NCBI GenBank assembly: GCA_949373265.1
Contig: CASICT010000018.1
Location: 1 to 60,552 of the forward strand
Reading direction: 5' to 3'
Origin: Candidatus Poseidoniaceae archaeon
Lineage (GTDB): Archaea > Thermoplasmatota > Poseidoniia > Poseidoniales > Poseidoniaceae
Length of the DNA: 60,552 nucleotides
Shown here one piece after another: positions 53,440 through 60,552 of the stretch; within the stretch, counting starts at the first letter, position 1; every line of letters starts with the position of its first letter. The translations under genes and the position numbers were made by a program. The notes beneath the pieces are model-generated. The model made no database searches, was not told the DNA's origin, and worked only from the letters and a program-made list of their open reading frames with translations.

Positions 53440-53995
53440 CCGCAGCTAATGCGATTGCTCCGACGGTAGCCATAATTCCCAGAGCAGGCAATCCATCTGC
53501 CTCATCATCTACTAGAATTACACTTTCAGGGCAACCATCCCCGCCCCACTCACCATCATTTAACCAGCAATCAGACCATGTCTTGTAGAAGCCTGATGAA
53601 GGAAACATTTCAGTTGAATCATTATCGTCTGCATAAGTTGCCTTAACTCTCCAATTGACATAGGTGTGGTCTTCGATTGTGATTACAGAGGTTGTAAATG
53701 TTCTTTCATCATCTGTAGATAGCATGGCTTCTTCAGGTGCTAAACAAACTCCATCATTGGTACAGATTTGTGTAATTAGACTGAATGAAGTATTGTTGTT
53801 AAATGAATCATCATTTATCGTCAACGAGATATCCCATTCTTCCAAATCATGAGTAGTTTCAGTATGTGTAATCGAGTTGAAGATGGTCTCTTCAACGACC
53901 GGCTCCACATTTACTCCCCCTTCCACATCTGCGGCAGAGGCGGTATTGATCAGTGTCAAACTAATGATGATACAAAGTATATATTTTAATTTCAT
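53423..53995 (-). CDS. Secreted protein with C-terminal LPALG anchor signal
   Basis: Signal peptide MKLKYILCIIISLTLINTASA, a beta-rich extracellular domain of about 140 residues with cysteine pairs, and a C-terminus GLPALG, hydrophobic helix, AVTRNE. That tripartite end resembles archaeosortase (PGF-CTERM) signals and matches the end of the gene at 44237-45253. ATG 53995 overlaps the stop of the PUA gene (ATGA), so it is used rather than the longer frame. Confidence 0.68.
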   Translation of the reverse strand: MKLKYILCIIISLTLINTASAADVEGGVNVEPVVEETIFNSITHTETTHDLEEWDISLTINDDSFNNNTSFSLITQICTNDGVCLAPEEAMLSTDDERTFTTSVITIEDHTYVNWRVKATYADDNDSTEMFPSSGFYKTWSDCWLNDGEWGGDGCPESVILVDDEADGLPALGIMATVGAIALAAVTRNE

Positions 53996-54501
53996 AATTC
54001 CATCTCCCATAATTCATCGCCTACCCAATGAATATTCTTGAGTCCCTTACCTTTTAATTCACTGACTAGGGACTCCCCATCTTTGGTAGCCCATCCTATC
54101 GCTAGGGGTCGCTTGTGCGTCTGGTCGCGAACCCATACTAAATCTCCCTCGTCGATTCCATCATCAGCAGAATGAATTCCTGCAACCATACAATCAGCCC
54201 CCTTCATCAAGAAAGGAATCGCTCCATGGTCAACTTCGACAAATCGTTTTTCACAAGGATATGAAAGGAAACCTCTCAAAGTTAGGAATACAACACGTTG
54301 GTCATCAGGACTCATCAATTCAACCGCCAATGGGACTCTGTCTACCAAGACCATTTTCCACGGGCCATAATCTGCCATTTCTAAAAAAGCACCATCTACT
54401 GACAAATCTATGCCAAGAGCATCTTCCAAATCTTTGAGGAGTGGAGCGATGTTCTTGCGACGAACCGGCCTCCTCTTCTTGATTTGCCAGTCCCTCGCCA
54501 T
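53992..54501 (-). CDS. PUA-domain protein
   Basis: A 169-residue protein with an N-terminal helical domain and a C-terminal PUA RNA-binding domain: FVEVDHGAIPFLMKGADCMVAGI and DLVWVRDQTHKRPLAIGWA are typical of the MCT-1/Tma20-like and archaeosine transglycosylase-type PUA. Likely binds tRNA or the ribosome. Last gene before the FAH-family gene on the opposite strand. Confidence 0.8.
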   Translation of the reverse strand: MARDWQIKKRRPVRRKNIAPLLKDLEDALGIDLSVDGAFLEMADYGPWKMVLVDRVPLAVELMSPDDQRVVFLTLRGFLSYPCEKRFVEVDHGAIPFLMKGADCMVAGIHSADDGIDEGDLVWVRDQTHKRPLAIGWATKDGESLVSELKGKGLKNIHWVGDELWEMEL

Positions 54502-54525
54502 GTCTCATCCTATGGCCTCTGATTC

Positions 54526-55137
54526 TTGACCCTTCGGTTTGATGAAGTCGACACTAGTGGGGTTGCTATGGACGTATGGTGCGCAATCCGAACCTATCCT
54601 AAACACGCAGAAGAATTAGGCAATGCTATTCCTCAGGAACCAGTATTTTTCCTCAAGTCCACCTCCAGCGTGACAACATTCAATAAAATCGATACTTGTG
54701 ATGGAGACGTGCATCATGAAATCGAATTAGTATTGAAGATTGGACCTGACTTAATGCCAACTGAAATGGCGTTAGGCCTCGACTTGACAAAACGTAGTGT
54801 TCAAGACCGCCTCAAAGCCAATGGCTTACCATGGGCTGAGGCTAAAGCATTCGTTGGAAGTGCCATTATTGGCGATTGGGTTGATTACGACCCTAGAGTG
54901 GAATACTCACTTTCTATAAATCAAAAAGAAGTCCAAAAAGGCTCATTGCTCGAAATGAGTTGGACCCCTAACGAATTGATAGACAAACTCTCATCTTGGG
55001 CTCCAATTAGACAAGGAGATATTTTGTTCACAGGCACTCCTGCAGGAGTTGGCCCTCTAAGGCCTGGTGACAGCCTTACCGCCTCTCTATACGTCGATGG
55101 TGAGTGTATTAACGCGCAGTCTGCTGAATGTGTATGA
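54526..55137 (+). CDS. Fumarylacetoacetate hydrolase family enzyme
   Basis: FAH-fold metal enzyme of about 200 residues, like FAHD1 acylpyruvases/oxaloacetate decarboxylases. VFFLKSTSSV, HHEIELVLKIG (HxExE metal site), LGLDLTKRSVQDRLKANGLPW and GDILFTGTPAGVGPLRPGD are family hallmarks. Start may be TTG 54526 or ATG 54568; the latter begins MDVWCAIRTYPKHAEELG, the family's substrate lid region. Probably cleaves a C-C bond in acylpyruvates. Confidence 0.85.
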   Translation: MTLRFDEVDTSGVAMDVWCAIRTYPKHAEELGNAIPQEPVFFLKSTSSVTTFNKIDTCDGDVHHEIELVLKIGPDLMPTEMALGLDLTKRSVQDRLKANGLPWAEAKAFVGSAIIGDWVDYDPRVEYSLSINQKEVQKGSLLEMSWTPNELIDKLSSWAPIRQGDILFTGTPAGVGPLRPGDSLTASLYVDGECINAQSAECV

Positions 55138-55190
55138 TGCATACCCTTCAAATATGAACGGCCGGTCGCCGAATCGCTGGAGATAATAAT

Positions 55191-55565
55191 ATGGGACAGT
55201 GGCACGGAATCTCACGTCGCAAGTCAACTGGTGGACGACGCGTTCCTTCTCGAGGAAAGCGTAGTACTGAAATTTCTTCTGAGAAGCAATTTGCTCTCAT
55301 TGGAGAACCAAAGCGTAAAATCTACCGTAAGACCGGTGGAAACAGCTTAGTACGTGTCCTTTCAGACAACCGTTGTACCGTTAACGGCAAAGATGGAAAG
55401 TCTTCCATTGCAACCATTACTAGTGTCATCAAGAATGACGCAAATCCAAACTACATTCGTCGTAACATCCTAACTAAGGGTGCAGTCGTAGATACCGATA
55501 AGGGACAAGTTCAGATCACTTCCCGTCCAGGGCATGATGGCGTTCTGAACGGTGTTGTCCTTTGA
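55191..55565 (+). CDS. rps8e: Ribosomal protein S8e
   Basis: Small-subunit ribosomal protein of archaea and eukaryotes, 124 residues. MGQWHGISRRKSTGGRR, RKIYRKTGGN and NYIRRNILTKGAVV are diagnostic. GGAG lies seven bases upstream, and a TATA-like AAATATG at 55147-55153. Followed by SRP19 after 36 bases. Confidence 0.95.
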   Translation: MGQWHGISRRKSTGGRRVPSRGKRSTEISSEKQFALIGEPKRKIYRKTGGNSLVRVLSDNRCTVNGKDGKSSIATITSVIKNDANPNYIRRNILTKGAVVDTDKGQVQITSRPGHDGVLNGVVL

Positions 55566-55601
55566 GTGGGTTCAAAGCCAACCACCTTCTGAGGGGTTGA
55601 C

Positions 55602-56060
55602 ATGGACCACAATCCAGACCGAATAGCAGTCTGGCCTGGCTACTTCAATGCTAGAGTCAGTAGGCGTAGCGGTCGTCGTGTTCCACGAGATTCTAGTGTC
55701 CTTAAACCGGATCTAGAAGGACTATTCATCGCATCACGCGCATTAGGTCTTAAAAAAATCAAACGCGATGAGAAAATATCTCATCCTCAACGACCTCATG
55801 GCAAAGAGGGAAGACTTTGGGTTTCAAAGAAAGGTGCCAGCGAATCTATTGGTGCATCCACTAAAGAAGAAATTCTTCAACTCATAGGCGGCCAATGGCG
55901 ACAAATGCAGAAGGACCAACGCTCTGATGAAAAAGATGCACAAACACGCGGACCTAAGGTCGGTGACAAGCGCGCACGCTCTCAAAGAAAAGGCTCAAAC
56001 AAAGCAAAGGCTGCACAAGCTCGCGCTCAACGAAGCCAGAAGTCAAAACGTCGTCGTTAA
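55602..56060 (+). CDS. srp19: Signal recognition particle protein SRP19
   Basis: RNA-binding subunit of the archaeal signal recognition particle. IAVWPGYFNARVSRRSGRRVPR is the RNA-contacting start and GRLWVSKKGA the later strand. The last 45 residues are a very basic tail (KAKAAQARAQRSQKSKRRR), longer than usual; total 152 residues. Likely cotranscribed with S8e. Confidence 0.9.
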   Translation: MDHNPDRIAVWPGYFNARVSRRSGRRVPRDSSVLKPDLEGLFIASRALGLKKIKRDEKISHPQRPHGKEGRLWVSKKGASESIGASTKEEILQLIGGQWRQMQKDQRSDEKDAQTRGPKVGDKRARSQRKGSNKAKAAQARAQRSQKSKRRR

Positions 56061-56128
56061 TCGTACACTGCCAAATAATCGGCTTTCCATATCGTAGGCA
56101 CAATGCCAGTAATATTATTGTATTTGAC

Positions 56129-56136
56129 AAATATTT
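56129..56136 (+). promoter_or_regulatory. TATA box of the giant repeat protein gene
   Basis: AAATATTT lies 29-36 bases upstream of ATG 56165, with no ribosome site between, consistent with a nearly leaderless transcript. Confidence 0.45.
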
Positions 56137-56164
56137 CTAATAGCCCCCGGCCAAATTAACAGAC

Positions 56165-59100
56165 ATGAACCGAAGTACTCTAACAATTGGAAGTTTGCTT
56201 GTTTGCCTGATATTGACCCTTTCCTCGTTCACAGGGGTTACCAATGAATCTACTGAATCTTCAACAGATTTAGATGAAAATAATAAATCTGAAACCATCA
56301 GTGGTTTAGGTGGATTTACCTGGTTCGAATCTTCAACGCTCGACAGCACAGATAACGTCGGCTATGAATCCTCATTAGCGATTGATTCCAATGATAACCT
56401 GCACGTGACATACTATGACGACACCAATGATAATCTTGAGTACATGACCTATGATGGCTCTTCTTGGAGCACGCCGGTCTCAATCGACAGCACAGATATC
56501 GTCGGCTCGCATTCTTCATTAGCGATTGATTCGAATGATAACCTGCACGTGACCTATCTTGACTCCACCAATGGCAATCTTGAGTACATGACCTATGATG
56601 GCTCTTCTTGGAGCACTCCGGTCTCCATCGACAGCACAGATAACGTCGGCTGGCAGTCCTCATTAGCGATTGATTCCAATGATAACCTGCACGTGACCTA
56701 TCTTGACTGGACCAATCACAATCTTGAGTACATGACCTATGATGGCTCTTCATGGAGCACACCGGTCTCGCTCGACAGCACAGATAACGTCGGCAGTGAA
56801 TCCTCATTAGCGATTGATTCCAATGATAACCTGCACGTGACCTATCTTGACTGCACCAATGACAATCTTGAGTACATGACCTATGATGGCTCTTCTTGGA
56901 GCACACCGGTCTCGCTCGACAGCACAGATAACGTCGGCTAGGAATCCTCATTAGCGATTGATTCCAATGATAACCTGCACGTGACCTATCTTGACGACAC
57001 CAATGAGAATCTTGAGTACATGACCTATGATGGCTCTTCTTGGAGCACACCGGTCTCACTCGACAGCACAGGTAACGTCGGCGCGGATTCCTCATTGGCG
57101 ATTGATTCCAATGATAACCTGCACGTGACCTATGTTGAAGGTGACTGGCACCGATCTACACTCTTGCGTACACGACCCATGATGGCTCTTCTTGGAGCGA
57201 CACCGGTCTCACTCGACAGCACAGGTAACGGCGGCCTGGGACTCCTCATTAGCGATTGATTCGAATGATGACCTGCACGTGACCTACTCTTGACCTACAC
57301 CAATGACAATCTTGAGTATGGTAGCGATAATTCAGGTGGAAATGATGCAGACAACGACGGAGTCAGCAACGAAGAAGACCCTTGTCCATACAATTACGGA
57401 ACCAGTACCGAAGACCGCGAAGGTTGCATCGACACTGACGGTGACGGATGGTCGGACTTGGGCGATGATTTCCACAACAAGGCCACTCAATGGAATGACT
57501 CAGATGGTGATGGCTTAGGAGACAACTGGGGTAACACTTCATGGAACGGCACACGTGAAGCGCATTGGCCAGGTCAGTGGGTCGCTAACGCTTACAACCC
57601 AGACGCAAGCCCATACGACTTTGACAATGATGGTTTTGAAGATGAATCTATTACAGGTGCAGAAGAAGGCTCTGTAGGATTTGATGATTGTCCATTCATT
57701 TATGGATTAAGTGAAGAAGATCGTGTAGGATGCATAGATTCAGACGGTGACGGTTGGAGTAATACAGGCGATGATTTCCCTGGCGCTTCCACCCAATGGT
57801 CAGATAATGACGGAGATGGCTATGGCGACAACAGTAACGGCCAGTTCCCCGATTCATGTACTAGTTTGGCAGGAGATAGTTGGGAAGATGTCTTTGGTTG
57901 CTATGATGGTGACGGAGATGGTTGGAGCAATCTCTCAGATGTAGACGACTCTGATGCATCAGAATCAGAAGACTCTGATGGCGATGGCTATGGCGACAAC
58001 GAAGCAGACGAATTCCCTTACGATTCCACACAATGGAATGATACCGATGATGATGGCTATGGCGACAATGCATCAGGAAATAACCCAGATGCATTCCCTA
58101 GCGATGAACATGAGTGGGACGACTCAGATTCAGATGGATATGGCGATAACGAAGCAGACGTATTCCCTTACGATTCCACACAATGGAATGATACCGATGA
58201 TGATGGCTATGGCGACAATGCATCAGGAAATAACCCAGATGCATTCCCAAATAACTTCGATGAATGGGAAGATTCTGATGACGATGGATATGGAGATAAC
58301 AACGCAGATGACGTAGGAGACAGTTTCCCCTACGATTCCACTCAATGGAACGATACCGATAATGATGGCTATGGCGACAATGCATCAGGAAATAATCCAG
58401 ACGCATTCCCAAATAATGATGAGGAATGGGAAGACACCGATTCTGATGGTTTTGGAGATAATAATGAAGATACTTGCCCATATACAGCAGGGGCTAATAT
58501 GACATTTGGAGAATTCATGGGTTGCCCTGATACTGATGGCGATGGTTATGCAGACCTTGAGGATGCATTTGACAATGACGACTCTCAGTGGGATGATGAA
58601 GATGGCGATGGTTATGGTGATAGTGCAACAGGTACAACGCCTGATTCTTGTAGTAACGAATACGGTACATCGACTAAATCTGCAGATTATAACATGTCAT
58701 CAAACGAATATGAGAATGGAACCTCATACGGTTGTCCTGACAGCGATAGTGATGGGTATGACGACTATACAGACCCATGCCCTTACTCTTATGGAAATAG
58801 CTGGGTAGATTCCTTTGCATGTCCCGATTCAGACCAAGATGGAATCAGTGACCTTTCCGACCCATATCCAAACATTGCAACTTCTGATATAGAAGACTGG
58901 GATGGAGATGGCTACTTAGATAACGCTGCTGACGATGCCGATAACGCCGATGCTTTCGATTATGACAGCACACAGTGGAACGATTCTGATTTAGATGGCT
59001 ATGGAGACAATCCAAACGGTACGTACCCAGATGCTTTCACTAACGATAATTCACAATGGGCCGATAATGATGGCGATGGCTATGGCGATAACGAATTCGG

Positions 59101-60552
59101 CAACAATAGTGATGCGTGTATTTATTCCAACGGTAATTCAACTACCGACAGATATGGCTGTGCCGACTCTGATGGTGACGGATATTCCAATCCTGATGGA
59201 GATTGGGCCGTCTATGATGGGGCAGATGCTTTCATCACCGACAAAACACAGTGGTCAGATTATGATGAGGATGGCTATGGGGATAATTCTGGAGGATCAA
59301 CACCTGATTATTGTGTAAATTCATTTGGAGAGTCCACTATGTCTGCCAATTACGATTCCTCGGACAACACTTGGTCTAATGTGACCAAATATGGCTGCTA
59401 TGATGGAGATGGTGATGGCTATGATGACAATACCGACCCTTGTCCATATTCGTACGGTAATAGTTGGTTCGACCAATTGGGTTGCCTTGATACCGACCAA
59501 GATGGTATTAGCGACTCTAATGACCCATATCCAAATTCAGCAACTTCTGATACCGAAGATTGGGATGGAGATGGCTACTTAGATCACGCTGCCGACCCGG
59601 CCGATAACGTCGATGCCTTCGATGAAGACAACTCACAATGGGCAGACAATGATGACGATGGCTATGGTGATAATCCGAACGGCACAGAAGCGGATGCTTT
59701 CCCTAGTGATTCTAGTCAATGGGCAGATACAGATGGTGATGGCTATGGCGATGAGTACGATGGAACAAACCCTGATGAATGTATATTCTCCTCTGGTAAT
59801 TCAACCGAAGACCGTTATGGCTGTACAGACTCTGACGGTGATGGTTATTCGAACCCTGATGGTGAATGGGGTATTTATGATGGAGCTGATGCTTTCATCA
59901 GTGAGATAACGCAATGGGAAGATGTAGATGGTGATGGCTATGGGGACAACTCCGACGGTCTAAATCCTGATAGTTGCAACTATAATTATGGAGAATCAAC
60001 CCTTTATGCTAGTTACAATGGTTCAACCGGTGAGTGGAGTAACGTCACTGAATATGGATGCCCTGATGAGGACGGAGACGGATATAGCGACTATTCCGAC
60101 CCGTGCCCATATTCATTTGGCAATAGTTGGTATGACCAATTAGCATGTCCAGATTCTGACCAAGATGGAATTAGTAACATCAATGACCCTTATCCTAATA
60201 CTGCAACTTCTAATGTAGAGGATTGGGATGATGATGGTTATACAGACCACGCTTTTAATCAAACTCTGAATGTAGATATTTTCGATTATGATGGCACACA
60301 GTGGGCTGATTCAGACGGTGATAGTTATGGAGACAACCCGAACGGTACCAATCCCGATATGTTCCCTAACGATGCATCTCAGTGGCAAGACTCAGATGGT
60401 GATGGCTTTGGAGATGATAGTAACGGGTTACAAGGTGACTATTGTCCATTCACACTAGGAAACAGCACAATGCCTTACTTCGGCTGTGAGGATTCTGATG
60501 GAGACCAATGGGCAGATAATTACGATGACTTTGAATCTGACCCGACACAATG
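56165..60552 (+). CDS. Giant secreted repeat protein, partial (internal TAG and indels)
   Basis: At least 1,460 codons, leaving the window. Signal peptide at 1-30 (SLLVCLILTLSSFTG). Residues about 68-380 are seven 48-residue repeats (SSLAIDSNDNLHVTYLD ... TYDGSSWSTPVS), probably blades of a beta-propeller-like fold. From codon 380 on, the chain is type 3 calcium-binding repeats (DSDGDGYGDN, FPYDSTQW) with cysteine-bearing modules. The frame is broken by TAG at 56939 in repeat 5 and by several indels at 57145-57300; the downstream frame equals the upstream one and then stays open for 3.25 kb to the window edge. Expected outside the cell as a rigid, calcium-dependent adhesin or surface stalk. 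C-terminal anchor is beyond the window. Confidence 0.75.
56369..57300 (+). repeat. 144-bp tandem repeat, seven copies
   Basis: The marker TCCTCATTAGCGATTGATTC (with variants) begins at 56369, 56513, 56657, 56801, 56945, 57089 and 57243: five exact steps of 144 bases, then 154. Copies are nearly identical at DNA level, implying recent duplication or conversion; the last copy has net extra bases and is scrambled. Each unit encodes 48 residues. Confidence 0.93.
58772..60552 (+). repeat. 663-bp super-repeat of calcium-binding modules
   Basis: The phrase DPCPYSYGNSW (or variant) begins at 58772, 59435 and 60098, exactly 663 bases (221 residues) apart both times. Each period contains the same order of modules: DQDGISD-DPYPN, EDWDGDGY, FD-(ST)QW, GDNPNGT, CIYSNGNSTTDRYGC, YSNPDGDW, and a Cys module. 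The third copy runs out of the window. DNA identity between copies is much lower than in the 144-bp array, so this duplication is older. Confidence 0.85.

Noticed and set aside
56316..57095. Long minus-strand open frame with CSKKSHHRSCTQD repeats
   Set aside because: It is antisense to the 144-bp repeats of the giant secreted protein; the periodic sequence keeps the opposite strand open. The plus strand has the signal peptide, promoter and meaningful repeats.
56369..57300. CRISPR-like array
   Set aside because: The repeats are direct and evenly spaced but are 144 bases with no distinct spacers and encode a continuous protein; no cas genes are present.
57303..59909. Several 60-130 residue Met/Thr/His-rich frames on both strands over the calcium-repeat region
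   Set aside because: GATGGCGATGGC-type repeats stay open in all frames. Only the frame giving DSDGDGYGDN is uninterrupted for 3.25 kb and biologically sensible.

Overview
The window looks like a chromosomal piece of a planktonic marine euryarchaeon, most likely Marine Group II (Candidatus Poseidoniales) or a close Thermoplasmatota relative. The archaeal signs are direct: ribosomal S8e next to SRP19, Sec61-beta, FEN1 with a C-terminal PCNA-binding motif, type 2 methionine aminopeptidase, a THUMP-type Trm-G10 methylase, an archaeal type IV pilin, and two tRNAs with no encoded CCA. Lineage placement is inference. Base composition is moderate, many genes overlap by 4 nt (ATGA), and several starts (TTG, GTG, one probable CTG) are set by GGAGG-type ribosome binding sites.

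Layout. 1-5.6 kb: cysteate-synthase-like gene and a surface-glycan set (sugar epimerase, three glycosyltransferases). 5.6-12.1 kb: pilin, then a leftward run with Map, Sua5/TsaC, a proline-repeat protein, an RDD membrane protein and an Upf1-like helicase. 12.2-17.1 kb: zinc-ribbon protein, GNAT, NodB-type deacetylase, GT-C-like membrane protein, CoA transferase. 17.1-23.2 kb: FEN1, tRNA-Arg, Trm-G10, RibD, a diacylglycerol-kinase-like gene, a badly frameshifted lipoprotein and tRNA-Ser. 23.2-29.8 kb: a terminal oxidase operon (CoxB-CoxA-CoxC-CoxD, then a SCO-like protein) with unusual added domains. 29.8-38.1 kb: housekeeping (UPF0235, Toprim, Lrp/AsnC, NSUN-type methylase, Sec61-beta, an HhH/histone-H1-like protein, XerA). 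38.1-50 kb: an accessory stretch with lipoproteins, a FAR-17a/AIG1-like membrane protein, an ALO-type FAD oxidase, an AlkB-type alkane monooxygenase, a DUF1295 reductase-like protein, a class V aminotransferase and a broken RimK-TrkA_C fusion. 50-56.1 kb: secreted and membrane proteins, a PUA protein, an FAH-family enzyme, S8e and SRP19. 56.2 kb to the end: one very long secreted repeat protein (144-bp repeats, then calcium-binding type 3 repeats with a 663-bp super-period) that leaves the window.

Working together: the oxidase operon plus SCO forms an aerobic respiratory module; the left-end glycosyltransferases, the pilin, the C-terminal LPGF/LPALG anchor signals and the giant repeat protein point to a heavily decorated cell surface. 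The most exciting single gene is the complete AlkB-type di-iron monooxygenase (42063-43184), directly behind an ALO-family FAD oxidase of very different base composition.

Caution: at least eleven loci carry single-base frameshifts or stops, clustered near 21.2-22.5, 44.3-44.9, 48.7-50.1 and 57.1-57.3 kb. Conserved motifs resume in other frames, which fits local sequence error or very recent decay.
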